36,062 nucleotides of DNA, from the NCBI GenBank assembly GCA_005800795.1, contig SYEN01000232.1:1-36062 (forward strand). Reading direction: 5' to 3'. The notes under the pieces were generated by a model, which was given only the letters and a program-made list of their open reading frames with translations, had not been told where the DNA came from and made no database searches. Source of the stretch: Burkholderiales bacterium. Lineage in GTDB: Bacteria; Pseudomonadota; Gammaproteobacteria; Burkholderiales; SG8-41. Every line of letters starts with the position of its first letter. The first letter of the stretch is position 1. Of the stretch, positions 15,247-23,675 are shown in pieces. The translations under genes and the position numbers were made by a program.

Positions 15247-15271
15247 GCTGTCTCCTTCACCCATTGCAGGG

Positions 15272-16267
15272 TTATTCAATCTTGATCCCGCCCACTTGCA
15301 CGACCTTGGCCCACTTCGCCGACTCCGATTTGATCAACGCGGTGAACTCCGCAGGCGTGTTACCCACGGCCTCACCTGCTTCGCTAGCAAAGATTTTTTT
15401 CACCTCGGCCGACTGCAGCATGCGCACCACTTCGGCGTTGATCTTGGCGACGATCGCGGGCGGCGTTTTGGCGGGCGCGAGCAACCCGTTCCACGGCTCG
15501 TGGTCGTAGCCCGGCACAGTTTCAGCTATCGCGGGAATTTCCGGCGCCGAAGGTGAACGTTTAGCCGAAGTCACCGCCAGCGGGCGCAGCTTGCCGCTGC
15601 GCACATGCTGCAGCAAGCCTACCGCGGTGCTGACGATCAACTGCGTCTGCCCGCCGATGGCCGCGACCATGGCCGGGCCGCCGCCTTTGAACGGCACTTG
15701 CACGATGTCGATGCCGGTCATTTGCCGAAGCAACTCAGCCGACATATGCGTGCCGGTGCCAGTGCCCGCCGAGGCGTAATTCAAAGTGCCGGGTTTCGCC
15801 TTGGCCAGCGCGATCATGTCGGCGAGCGTTTTTGCCGGTAGCGACGGATGCGCGCAAATCATGTTGGGAAAGCGCGACAACTGCGTGATCGGCGAAAAGT
15901 CGCGTATCGGATCGTACGGCAGTTTTTTGTACAGCGCCGGGTTGATGGTGAACGATGACGCCACCACCAGCATGGTGTAGCCATCAGCGGCAGCACGCGA
16001 GACGATTTCGGTGCCGCTGGTGGAACCCGCACCCGGCCGGTTATCGACCACCGCGCTTTGCTTGAACGCATCGTTCAGCTGCTTCGCCACCAGCCGCGCG
16101 GTGAGATCGGTCGAGCCGCCCGGCGATTGCGGTACGACAATACGGATCGGCCGCGCCGGATAATTGGCAGCGGTGTCGGTTTGCGCATGGACATGTGCGC
16201 TCACGAGCAGGCACGACGCGACCACTGCGGGAACCAGGGTTACGTGTTGAACAAGTCGCATGGGCAT
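15272..16267 (-). CDS. Bug/TctC-family periplasmic solute receptor (tandem paralogue)
   Basis: The 331-residue protein has a signal peptide (LVPAVVASCLLVSAHVHA) and the same landmarks as its neighbour: PIRIVVPQSPGGSTDLTARL, VVDNRPGAGSTSGTEIV, ADGYTML. The two proteins share long runs, including the ending KWAKVVQVGGIKIE against MWAKVVKAAGIKLE, so they arose by tandem duplication. The ATG at 16261 is a possible alternative start; GAGG stands six bases before it. A 25-bp gap separates it from the downstream copy, so both are probably on one mRNA. An AT-rich dispersed motif lies 13 bp upstream of the start. The ligand is unknown. Confidence 0.94.
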   Translation of the reverse strand: MPMRLVQHVTLVPAVVASCLLVSAHVHAQTDTAANYPARPIRIVVPQSPGGSTDLTARLVAKQLNDAFKQSAVVDNRPGAGSTSGTEIVSRAAADGYTMLVVASSFTINPALYKKLPYDPIRDFSPITQLSRFPNMICAHPSLPAKTLADMIALAKAKPGTLNYASAGTGTGTHMSAELLRQMTGIDIVQVPFKGGGPAMVAAIGGQTQLIVSTAVGLLQHVRSGKLRPLAVTSAKRSPSAPEIPAIAETVPGYDHEPWNGLLAPAKTPPAIVAKINAEVVRMLQSAEVKKIFASEAGEAVGNTPAEFTALIKSESAKWAKVVQVGGIKIE

Positions 16268-16280
16268 CCTCGATATTAAT

Positions 16281-16308
16281 GTAAGTATTTGTATTTATTG
16301 ACTAATTT
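16281..16308 (+). repeat. AT-rich boundary motif, copy 5
   Basis: GTAAGTATTTGTATTTATTG followed by ACTAATTT lies 13 bp upstream of the start of the minus-strand Bug gene, in opposite orientation to it. The rest of the spacer up to 16447 shows nothing recognisable. Confidence 0.7.
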
Positions 16309-16447
16309 AAAAACCTGATTGATACAAAACCTGAATGACGCCATCCGGAATCGCAGGCACTGCGTCCGCAAACACGCACGCCAATGAGCAGCGTACTGCA
16401 ACAGACACGCCGCGGGAGAGACGCTTGCGCTTCCGGTTTTCCCATTG

Positions 16448-17473
16448 CTATTTGATCGCCAGCGGATTCACCGGCGACCCGACCGCGCCGGTGATCGGCA
16501 GCGCGGGCGCCACAAACAAAAACTCATAACGTTTATCCGCCGCGCAGTCCTTTGCCAATTCGGTGAGATTAAAAATCTCGCCGACGGTAAGGCCCATCAC
16601 CGGGATGCACACCCAGTGCCACGGCTGTGTGGTATCCGGCGTTTCGTTGGGCCGGACTTCGGCGCCCCAGGTGTCGGTGGCGACACCTGCGACTTCTTTT
16701 TTGTGCAGCCACGACACGGTTTCAAAGGCGAATCCTGGCGCGTCGCCGCCCGAATAGCCGTCCCAGCTTTTGCTGTCGAGGCAGCGCTGCACGTGCCCGG
16801 TATGCACCAGCAGAAAATCACCGCGCCCGACTTTCACACCCTGCTTTTGCTCGGTGTAGTCGAGTATCTCGTTGGTGATGGCAAAGCCATCGGGCAGATG
16901 TTTCTTGCCCATCGCACGCGCGACATCCAGCAACACGCCGCGCCCCACCATTTTTTCGGCGGTCTTTTCAATGCCCGCTTTCGCCGCACCCGCGCTGGAT
17001 ACATTGCGGCAGTCGTAGCCGTTCCACATGAAATTTTCGTAGAGGATGTGGCCGAGGCCGTCCCACTGTGTACCGCACTGCAGCGGCATGATGATAATGT
17101 CGTCGGTGCCGCGAATCTTGCGGTGATCGAGTATGCCCGAATACGCATCGGTACCGGTGCGTGTCATCAGGTGTATCGGATTGAAGCGCCCGAGCGCCGG
17201 GTAGTTGCTTTTCGCGCCCTGCGGGCCGTTGTTGTCGTACTTCAGCGCCAGCGACATCACCTTGCCTTTTTTCACCAGCTTCGCCGCCGCGACGATGTGA
17301 TCGGCGGTGGTGAAATTCAGCGTGCCGATTTCGTCATCTTTTCCCCAGCGGCCCCAGTTTTTGTATTTCTTCGCGGCGGCGTGTACGTCCTTGCGTGTCA
17401 GCTTGCGGTTTTTTTTGTCGAGCGTGGTGAATCCCCTGGGTGTCTTGAGCGCTTTTAGTACCTTGGCAGCCAT
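16448..17473 (-). CDS. Cyclase-family metal-dependent hydrolase
   Basis: The protein (about 341 residues from the start at 17473, MAAKVLKALKTPRG) belongs to the putative cyclase family that includes bacterial kynurenine formamidase and isatin hydrolase. The metal-binding signature appears as QCGTQWDGLGH, the variant form found in the longer members; small members have HxGTHxDAPxH. The downstream LLVHTGHVQRCL and DTWGAEVRPNE segments also fit. The start is supported by the ribosome site GAGGGAG; an upstream ATG at 17512 has none. It probably hydrolyses a cyclic amide or lactam-like substrate. It is co-directional with the two Bug genes, 180 bp upstream of them, suggesting uptake and hydrolysis of a common compound. 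Confidence 0.88.
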   Translation of the reverse strand: MAAKVLKALKTPRGFTTLDKKNRKLTRKDVHAAAKKYKNWGRWGKDDEIGTLNFTTADHIVAAAKLVKKGKVMSLALKYDNNGPQGAKSNYPALGRFNPIHLMTRTGTDAYSGILDHRKIRGTDDIIIMPLQCGTQWDGLGHILYENFMWNGYDCRNVSSAGAAKAGIEKTAEKMVGRGVLLDVARAMGKKHLPDGFAITNEILDYTEQKQGVKVGRGDFLLVHTGHVQRCLDSKSWDGYSGGDAPGFAFETVSWLHKKEVAGVATDTWGAEVRPNETPDTTQPWHWVCIPVMGLTVGEIFNLTELAKDCAADKRYEFLFVAPALPITGAVGSPVNPLAIK

Positions 17474-17634
17474 ATTTCTGCTCCCTCGAAAAAAATAGTC
17501 GGAATGATTCAAGGCAGTCTATCGGCAGCCCGTGGCACGGTCAACGCGCATTCAACGTCGGCGGCTCGCTGCACAACCGCCCCGCATGGTTCATAATCCG
17601 CCCTCCGCGTACGCGGCCCACAAAAAGTCCCAAC

Positions 17635-19089
17635 ATGAGCGAAACCACCACCTACGACGCCGTGCCTTACGAGTCCTTTCCATTCGCGCAATCTCATCCC
17701 GCGCGCATGAGCGGCATGGCCAAACTGTTTGGTCTGCCGGCGACGAACCTGGCCACCGCGCGCGTGCTGGAGCTCGGCTGCTCGTTCGGCGGCAATCTAC
17801 TGCCGATGGCGGTGCAGTGTCCCGGCGCACAGTTTACAGGCGTTGATTTGTCACAAGTGCAGATCGACTACGCCAACAAAATCAAGAGCGAACTTGGCGT
17901 CACCAACATCACCTTTCGCCAGGCGAACATTCTCGATCTGGCTAAGGAAACCGCGCAGTACGATTACATCATCACCCACGGCGTGTACAGCTGGATTCCA
18001 CCGGAGGTACAAAGTGCGATGCTTGACCTCTACGGCAAACAGCTTGCGCCCAACGGCGTGGGTTACATCAGCTACAACGTGTACCCCGGCTGGAAAATGC
18101 GTGAAGTGGTGCGCGAAATGATGCTGTTTCACGTCGGCCATCTGAAAGATCACACCACCAAGCTCGCGCAGGCGCGTGCCATCCTGCAATACGCAGGCAA
18201 GTTACACGCCAACAACCAGGCAGCGTTCGGGCGGCTGATGGCGGAGGAAGCCAATCTCCTGATGCGCTGCTCGGACAGCTACATCTATCACGAGCATCTC
18301 GAAGCCAATAACCGACCCTGTTATTTTCATGAGTTCGTCGGTGCGACAGCAAAACATGGCCTGTCGTATCTGGGCGAATCGTCGCTGTCGGACATGCTGC
18401 CCGACCGCCATGGCGCAGATCTGGCCAACACTGCGCGGCAGATTTCCGATGGCAACATCATTGCCTGCGAGCAATATGTGGATTTGTTGACCAACCGCGC
18501 GTTTCGGCAAACGCTGTTGATTCGCGCCGACCGTGCGGCGTCGGTGCAGCGCGCGCTGTCACCGGCAAGCTTTCGTGATCTGCATGTCAGCGTGCAATTG
18601 AAGCCCGCCACAGTCGAGCCGCAGTTACAAACTACCAAGACACCGCAGCCAGTGGCGCACGCGGTATATTCAGACGTACACGGTCGCCAGATCAACGCCA
18701 ACCAGCCGCACGCCAAAGTGATGATCGACACCCTGGTGGCGGCCAGCCCCTATAGCATTCCGTTCACACAGGCCGTGCAGGCCGTTGCCGCCTACGCGCA
18801 GTCTGCGGGGCTTCAACTGGACGCCGCGACGTACGTCTCATCTGAGCTGGCGGTGTTGCTGGGCCAGGGTGTCGCCACCCTGTTCGGCGAAGCCCAATCG
18901 CGGCCCGCGGCTGATGCCGCAAGAATCGCGCCTTACGCGCGATGGCACGCCGCACGTGGCAACGTTGTCACCAACGCGCTGCACGGGCTAGTACAACTCA
19001 CGCCGGAGCAGGCGCAGGCTGTCAAATCGGGCACGCCCGCTTCCGCCGCACAACAGGCCGAGTTGATGACACTTGGCTTGATGGTCTGA
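17635..19089 (+). CDS. SAM-dependent methyltransferase with methyltransferase regulatory domain
   Basis: The 484-residue protein has a class I SAM-binding domain with motif I ARVLELGCSFGGNLLPMA (about residues 42-59), then FTGVDLSQVQIDYAN and DYIITHGVYSWIPPEVQ. The middle contains the segment YLGESSLSDMLPD typical of the methyltransferase regulatory domain. The C-terminal part (from about 340) is a winged-helix-like region. Related proteins methylate proteins, for example lysines of outer-membrane proteins in Rickettsia; the target here is unknown. The ATG at 17635 directly follows a weak ribosome-like sequence. It diverges from the cyclase gene and precedes the flavin-reductase gene by 56 bp. 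Confidence 0.87.
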   Translation: MSETTTYDAVPYESFPFAQSHPARMSGMAKLFGLPATNLATARVLELGCSFGGNLLPMAVQCPGAQFTGVDLSQVQIDYANKIKSELGVTNITFRQANILDLAKETAQYDYIITHGVYSWIPPEVQSAMLDLYGKQLAPNGVGYISYNVYPGWKMREVVREMMLFHVGHLKDHTTKLAQARAILQYAGKLHANNQAAFGRLMAEEANLLMRCSDSYIYHEHLEANNRPCYFHEFVGATAKHGLSYLGESSLSDMLPDRHGADLANTARQISDGNIIACEQYVDLLTNRAFRQTLLIRADRAASVQRALSPASFRDLHVSVQLKPATVEPQLQTTKTPQPVAHAVYSDVHGRQINANQPHAKVMIDTLVAASPYSIPFTQAVQAVAAYAQSAGLQLDAATYVSSELAVLLGQGVATLFGEAQSRPAADAARIAPYARWHAARGNVVTNALHGLVQLTPEQAQAVKSGTPASAAQQAELMTLGLMV

Positions 19090-19145
19090 TTGGACTGGTT
19101 GGTCTGTTTGGCCCGACGCATCTACTACATTTTGGAAAGGCAATC

Positions 19146-19826
19146 ATGGCAGCATCGCACAGCAGCCCCCCGCAAACCCTGGAAAGCGATCTGGAAGTCA
19201 GCCCCGGCGATTGGCCGGCGCAGGAGCTTTATCATCTGATGACCGCACTGGTGGTGCCGCGCCCGATCGGCTGGATTTCAACGATTTCCGCCAAAGGTGT
19301 GAGCAACGTTGCCCCTTATTCGTATTTCAACATGATGGGCAATGACCCGCCTTACGTGGCTTTTGCCTCCACCGGTGTGAAGGACAGCCTGCGCAATCTG
19401 CGCGAGGTGCCGCAGTTCGTCGCCAACATCGTCACCATGCACGTGCTGGAGGAAATGAATTTCACTGCAACGGATTTCCCGCCCGACGAAAGCGAGTTCG
19501 GCTGGGCGCAGCTGACCGCCGTGCCGTCGGCTAAAGTGAAGCCATTTCGCGTCAAGGAAGCGCGTGCGCACATCGAGTGCGAAGTGAAGCAAATCATCAC
19601 CGATCACAATACCAACATCATCCTTGGGCGCATCGTGCATACGCATGTCTCCCCCGGCGTGTGGAAAAATGGCCGCATTGATCCGCGGCTGCTCGATCCG
19701 GTATGCCGTTTGTCCGGCTCGGGGTACGCGCAGTTGGGCGAGCTGATCAACGTGCAGCGGCAGTCGTGGACAGATATCAAAAACACCCAGGGCAAGTCGG
19801 CAATGGCGAAGGCGGTCAAGCGCTGA
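19146..19826 (+). CDS. Flavin reductase-like (FMN-binding split-barrel) protein
   Basis: The 226-residue protein is a flavin reductase-like FMN-binding protein. The signature PRPIGWISTISAKGVSNVAP at about residues 38-57 and SYFNMMGNDPPYVAFAS are typical of the COG1853 group. These proteins either supply reduced flavin to a monooxygenase or bind FMN for other reductions. No partner monooxygenase is visible nearby. The start at 19146 has a good ribosome site (GGAAAGG). Its 56-bp distance to the methyltransferase suggests co-transcription. A Bug receptor gene follows on the same strand after 77 bp. Confidence 0.9.
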   Translation: MAASHSSPPQTLESDLEVSPGDWPAQELYHLMTALVVPRPIGWISTISAKGVSNVAPYSYFNMMGNDPPYVAFASTGVKDSLRNLREVPQFVANIVTMHVLEEMNFTATDFPPDESEFGWAQLTAVPSAKVKPFRVKEARAHIECEVKQIITDHNTNIILGRIVHTHVSPGVWKNGRIDPRLLDPVCRLSGSGYAQLGELINVQRQSWTDIKNTQGKSAMAKAVKR

Positions 19827-19865
19827 CGTTCTAGGCCGGATTTTCGGGCAACAATAAGAAATACT

Positions 19866-19895
19866 TTAAGTATTTGTTTTATAACACTTTTTTGG
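19866..19895 (+). repeat. AT-rich boundary motif, copy 6
   Basis: TTAAGTATTTGTTTTATAAC followed by ACTTTTTTGG ends 8 bp before the ATG of the following Bug gene, in the same orientation as the gene. Confidence 0.7.
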
Positions 19896-19903
19896 ATATT
19901 GTT

Positions 19904-20899
19904 ATGTGTAATACCCAACGCATCACCCGCACAATGGCCGTTGCAGCGCTGGGTCTGCTGGCCGTCCTGGCGGCCGCTCCCGCTACCGTTAAAGCAGCCG
20001 AACCTTACCCCAACAAACCGGCACGGCTGATTCTGCCGTTCGGCGCCGGCGCCTCAACCGACATCATCGGCCGCATCTTCGCGCAGCGTTTCGGCGAGAT
20101 GTGGGGTCACCAAGTCATCGTTGATAATCGCCCTGGTGCGGGTGGAATCATGGGCACCGAAATGGCGGCACGCGCCACGCCCGACGGCTACACGCTGTTC
20201 ACCTACGGCATCAACCAGACCATCACGCCGCACCTGCACAAGAAGCTGTCGTACGACGTGCTGCGTGATTTTGTGCCGGTGTCGCTCTATGCCACCATGC
20301 CCAACATTTTGTGCGTGAACCTCAACCTGCCCGTCAACACGGTCAGCGAATTCATCAAGCACGCGAAGGCCCATCCGGGAAAACTGCGTTACGCCTCTTC
20401 GGGCATCGGGGCGACGCCGCACCTCACCATGGCGCTGTTCGCCACCGTGACCGGGCTCGATATGATTCACGTGCCGTACAAGGTGGCCTCGCAGGGCTAC
20501 ACCGATACCATCGCCGGCGAGATTCAAACATTCTTCTTCAACCTGCCCGGACCCCTGCCGTTCGTGAAGGCCGGCAGGCTGCGCGCCATTGCTGTGACAT
20601 CCGGCAAGCGTGCCGAGCAAGTGCCCAATGTGCCCACCATCATCGAATCCGGCGTTCCCGATTTCGAAGTCACCGTGTGGCAGGGCTATGCCATGCCCAA
20701 GGGTGTGTCGCCCGCACAACTCAAAAGCGTGCATGCCGCGATGATGAAAGCGCTTGCCGTGCCCGACCTGAAAACACGCTTTTTCGATAACGGTGTGGCC
20801 GCCGCGCCGCAGACGCCCGAGGAGTTCGGTAACTTCATCCGCAAGGAGTATGCGCGCTGGGGCAAGGCCATCGCGGTGTCCAACGTCAAGGTCGAATAA
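19904..20899 (+). CDS. Bug/TctC-family periplasmic solute receptor
   Basis: About 331 residues with a signal peptide (MAVAALGLLAVLAAAPATVK, cleavage near VKAAEP). Landmarks are PARLILPFGAGASTDIIGRI, IVDNRPGAGGIMGTEMAARA and PDGYTLFTYGINQT. The ATG at 19904 was chosen because it is the first ATG of the frame and gives a basic n-region (CNTQRITRT) before the hydrophobic core; the internal ATG at 19934 would leave no positive n-region. It diverges from the other receptors in the loop region (PFGAGASTD rather than PQSPGGSTD) and so probably binds a different acid. No TctA/TctB partner is present. An AT-rich motif lies directly upstream. Confidence 0.93.
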   Translation: MCNTQRITRTMAVAALGLLAVLAAAPATVKAAEPYPNKPARLILPFGAGASTDIIGRIFAQRFGEMWGHQVIVDNRPGAGGIMGTEMAARATPDGYTLFTYGINQTITPHLHKKLSYDVLRDFVPVSLYATMPNILCVNLNLPVNTVSEFIKHAKAHPGKLRYASSGIGATPHLTMALFATVTGLDMIHVPYKVASQGYTDTIAGEIQTFFFNLPGPLPFVKAGRLRAIAVTSGKRAEQVPNVPTIIESGVPDFEVTVWQGYAMPKGVSPAQLKSVHAAMMKALAVPDLKTRFFDNGVAAAPQTPEEFGNFIRKEYARWGKAIAVSNVKVE

Positions 20900-20940
20900 C
20901 CGCCCCAGCAGCGCCAACGACATTGCCGCACGGCGGTTTT
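20898..20940 (+). terminator. Possible terminator between convergent genes
   Basis: AACCGCC (20898-20904) can pair with GGCGGTT (20932-20938), which runs into TTTT. The loop of 27 bases is long, so this is a weak candidate for ending the Bug transcript. Confidence 0.3.
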
Positions 20941-20997
20941 GAAACAGGATTACGCGTTGTGGGACAAGCTGATTAAAACACAGAGGTTTAAGCGCGG

Positions 20998-22024
20998 CTA
21001 ATTCGCCCCCAACAACGGCAACAGCCGCAGCGCATTATCGCGGTCTATCGCACGGTGCTCCACGGCGGTAAAGCGCTGATATTTTGCCAGTGCCTCGTTC
21101 ACCTCCTTGCCGTCGCGAAACGGGTAATCGGTGCCGTACAGAAATTGCGATACCGGCGCGATGTGCAGCAGCGCGTCCAGCGCACCAGGGTGGTTGCCTT
21201 GTGCCATGTCGTAGTAGAACTTGGCCAACTCGTGGCGAAATCCACTAGGCACTTTTTCCTTCATGCCTTTGGTGAAGTTTTCCTCACGCTCAAAACGCGA
21301 CACCAGAAACGGCGTGACGCCGCCGCTGTGCGAGAAAATCCATTTGATATCCGGGTAGCGCGCCACCGCTCCGTGAAACATCAGGCTCGCCATGGTGCGC
21401 GTGGTGTCCACCGCGTAACCTATGGTGCTGCCCACCACGCCACTGGGAATCTTGCCGCAGCATTGGGGCGACAGCGGGTGCGTGTAGACCACCGCCTTGC
21501 GGCGATTGAGTTCTTCGAGCACGGGCCAGAACATGGGATCGCCCAAGTAACGGCCACCGTAACTCGTCATCAGGCAAAAACCCTCCGCCTTCAAGGTATC
21601 CAGTGCATAGGCAATTTCAGCGAGGCTGCCTTCAGTGTCGGCAAAGGCAGAGAGGCAAAACTACCGAAGCGGCCCTTGTGCGTGCTGGCGAGCTTGGCCG
21701 CATGTTCGTTGGCTTCGCGCGCCATTTTGCGGCGCTGCGCGTCGTCGCCCACCGTCATCGCCGGCTGGATCAACGACAGCAGCGACGTTTGGATGCCGCT
21801 TTTATCCAAGTCATCAAGCGACATTTGCACCGACCACTTCGCGTGGCCCTGCCCCATTTGCTTGAGCGACGAAGAATAGCCGGGCGAGACAAAAGATGAT
21901 GCACGTCGATACGCCGCCCCGGCACAGTGCCCCCGCCATCGGTGGACGCGCACCCCGGCAACCACGCACTCGTACCCAACGCCGCCATGCCCTCCAGAAA
22001 TCCCCGCCGATTCAGTTCGCTCAT
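20998..22024 (-). pseudogene. Amidohydrolase (ACMSD-like), broken by two single-base deletions
   Basis: Three overlapping frames together encode one amidohydrolase of about 340 residues. The N-terminus (MSELNRRGFLEGMAALGTSA) is a Tat-type signal with a twin arginine and a possible lipoprotein cysteine in WLPGCAS. The metal motif should read DVHHHFVSPGY, but near 21895 one base is missing and the frame shifts after DVHH. A second shift lies near 21640, between FASLPLP and DTEGSLAEIAYALDT. After it the frame continues normally (KAEGFCLMTSYGGRYLGD, WIFSHSGG, FLYGTDYPFRDG) to the stop. Both lesions are explained by loss of one base. Either the gene is decaying or the assembly has errors. It is the last gene of the pirin/acyl-CoA synthetase operon. 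Confidence 0.85.
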
Positions 22025-22041
22025 GCCGCTGCCTCCTCTGT

Positions 22042-22072
22042 TTAATTATTATTTAAAAACACATACTTACGT
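22042..22072 (-). repeat. AT-rich boundary motif, copy 7
   Basis: On the minus strand this reads ACGTAAGTATGTGTTTTTAA then ATAATAATTAA. It fills the spacer between the acyl-CoA synthetase stop and the amidohydrolase start, 17 bp from that ATG. Confidence 0.65.
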
Positions 22073-22082
22073 CAATATCGCA

Positions 22083-23675
22083 CTACGTCCCCCGCAATGC
22101 CGCCGCCGCCATTTCACGCAGCTTCGCCTTCTGAATCTTGTTGCCGTTAGCGCTGGGCGTAAAAGGAAATTCAGCAATGGGCAGCACATGCTGCGGCACT
22201 TTGTAATTCGCCACCCGCTGTTTGCAATGCGCGATCAGCTCGGCCTCGTCCACCGCTGCGCCGGCTTTCGGCAGCACGAACGCCACCGGCATCGTCCCGC
22301 GCGGGCCATCGATGCCGACCACCTGGCTGACTGCCACGGATGGATGTGCATCCAGCACGGCTTCGATTTCCAGCGGGTTCACCAGAAAGCCCGACAGCCG
22401 CAATACGTCGCCCATGCGTGTAAGAAAAATAAACTCGTTATCCGCCAGCGTGTAACCGAGATCGCCGGTCTTGAACCAGCCGTCTTCGGTAAACGCCGCC
22501 TGCGTCGCCTCGGCGTTACCGAAGTAGCCCATCAACATGCTCGGGCCCTTGAACTCGAGTTCGCCGTGTTCGCCGTGCGCAAGAATCTTTCCGGTGTCGT
22601 TGCTGCGGGTGCGCACGCGCGTTGCGGCATTGATCAGCTTGCCACCCCCCATTTCACGTTGCTCCGGCGGCAAATCCACCGGGCGTAGCGAGAGCACCGC
22701 CTGCAATTCACTGGAGCCGTAAATGCCCATCAGCTTCAAGCCACGTTCTTGCGCCGGCCGCGCCTGCCCCGCGCGCACGCCCATCACCGCACGCACCGTC
22801 GGGTAGGGAATCTGCTCTTTCGACGCCGCGAGCAACTGCGCCACGATATCGCCAGTGGCCGGCAGATGCGTCACATGGTATTGCCTGATCGCCCACGCCG
22901 CCGCGTGCACCTCAAATGTGGTCAGCATCACCAGCAGCTTGCCGCCCGCGATTGGACACAGCGCGTGACTCATGCCAAAGGTGCCGCACATGGGCACCGT
23001 CAGCAGCGTCACCGCGCCCTCGTCACCATAGCCAAAACCGCGTGCGGCCTCGGCGGCATGGCCTGCAATCGACGCCTGATGATGCAGCACGAACTTTGGC
23101 AGCTTGGTAGTGCCCGAGGTGGTGAATATCAGGCAGCCCAGATCGGGGCGCGCGTGATCGTGGGGATACGGCGCGCACGCCGCCAGATCGGCATACCTTG
23201 TAACCGGCTTGCCGAGAGCCGTATGATCGACAATGGGATCGCCCGGCTCGCTGTAAGCCACAATCGCTTTTAAGTCCTTCAGTGCTGGCACGCCTGCATC
23301 ACGCAGAATGCCGTCGAAATCAATGCCGCGATAGCCCGGCCAGTAAATCAGCACCTTGGCGCCGGAGCGTCCGACAATATCGGCAATCTCGTTCGAACGA
23401 AAACGCGTGTTGACCGCCACCACAATGGCGCCCAGCCGCGCCGCCGCAAAAAAACACGCCGGCCAAGCGGGCACGTTGGGCAGCCACACCGCAACACGGT
23501 CGCCTTCACGCACCCCCAGATCATGCAAGCCTTGCGCCACCCGGCGGCTTTCTTCGTCCAGAGCGGCGGCGCTCACCGGCTGGTCGCGATCGACCAGCGC
23601 TATACCGCCCACCGCCACGCGGCGCGCCAGCAGTTCGGTCAGAGTTTGTGGATTGGCGTTATTGGTATTACTCAT
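22083..23675 (-). CDS. AMP-dependent acyl-CoA synthetase / ligase
   Basis: The 530-residue protein belongs to the adenylate-forming superfamily and should activate a carboxylic acid to its acyl-CoA via an acyl-AMP. The P-loop-like motif is FTTSGTTKLPKFVLHH at residues 184-199; the usual TSGTTGxPK has Lys191 in place of glycine. Further motifs are GIYGSSELQAV, TGDLGYTLADNE, and the hinge DVLRLSGFLVNPLEIE. The catalytic C-terminal lysine lies in ANGNKIQKAKLRE. Its start overlaps the end of the pirin gene by 4 bp, so the two are translationally coupled. With a Bug receptor at the head of the operon, the natural reading is uptake of an aromatic or branched acid followed by CoA activation. The substrate is not determined. 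Confidence 0.9.
   Translation of the reverse strand: MSNTNNANPQTLTELLARRVAVGGIALVDRDQPVSAAALDEESRRVAQGLHDLGVREGDRVAVWLPNVPAWPACFFAAARLGAIVVAVNTRFRSNEIADIVGRSGAKVLIYWPGYRGIDFDGILRDAGVPALKDLKAIVAYSEPGDPIVDHTALGKPVTRYADLAACAPYPHDHARPDLGCLIFTTSGTTKLPKFVLHHQASIAGHAAEAARGFGYGDEGAVTLLTVPMCGTFGMSHALCPIAGGKLLVMLTTFEVHAAAWAIRQYHVTHLPATGDIVAQLLAASKEQIPYPTVRAVMGVRAGQARPAQERGLKLMGIYGSSELQAVLSLRPVDLPPEQREMGGGKLINAATRVRTRSNDTGKILAHGEHGELEFKGPSMLMGYFGNAEATQAAFTEDGWFKTGDLGYTLADNEFIFLTRMGDVLRLSGFLVNPLEIEAVLDAHPSVAVSQVVGIDGPRGTMPVAFVLPKAGAAVDEAELIAHCKQRVANYKVPQHVLPIAEFPFTPSANGNKIQKAKLREMAAAALRGT

Noticed and set aside
16445..17458. A long open frame opposite the cyclase gene
   Set aside because: It mirrors a real coding gene and has no recognisable domain or ribosome site.
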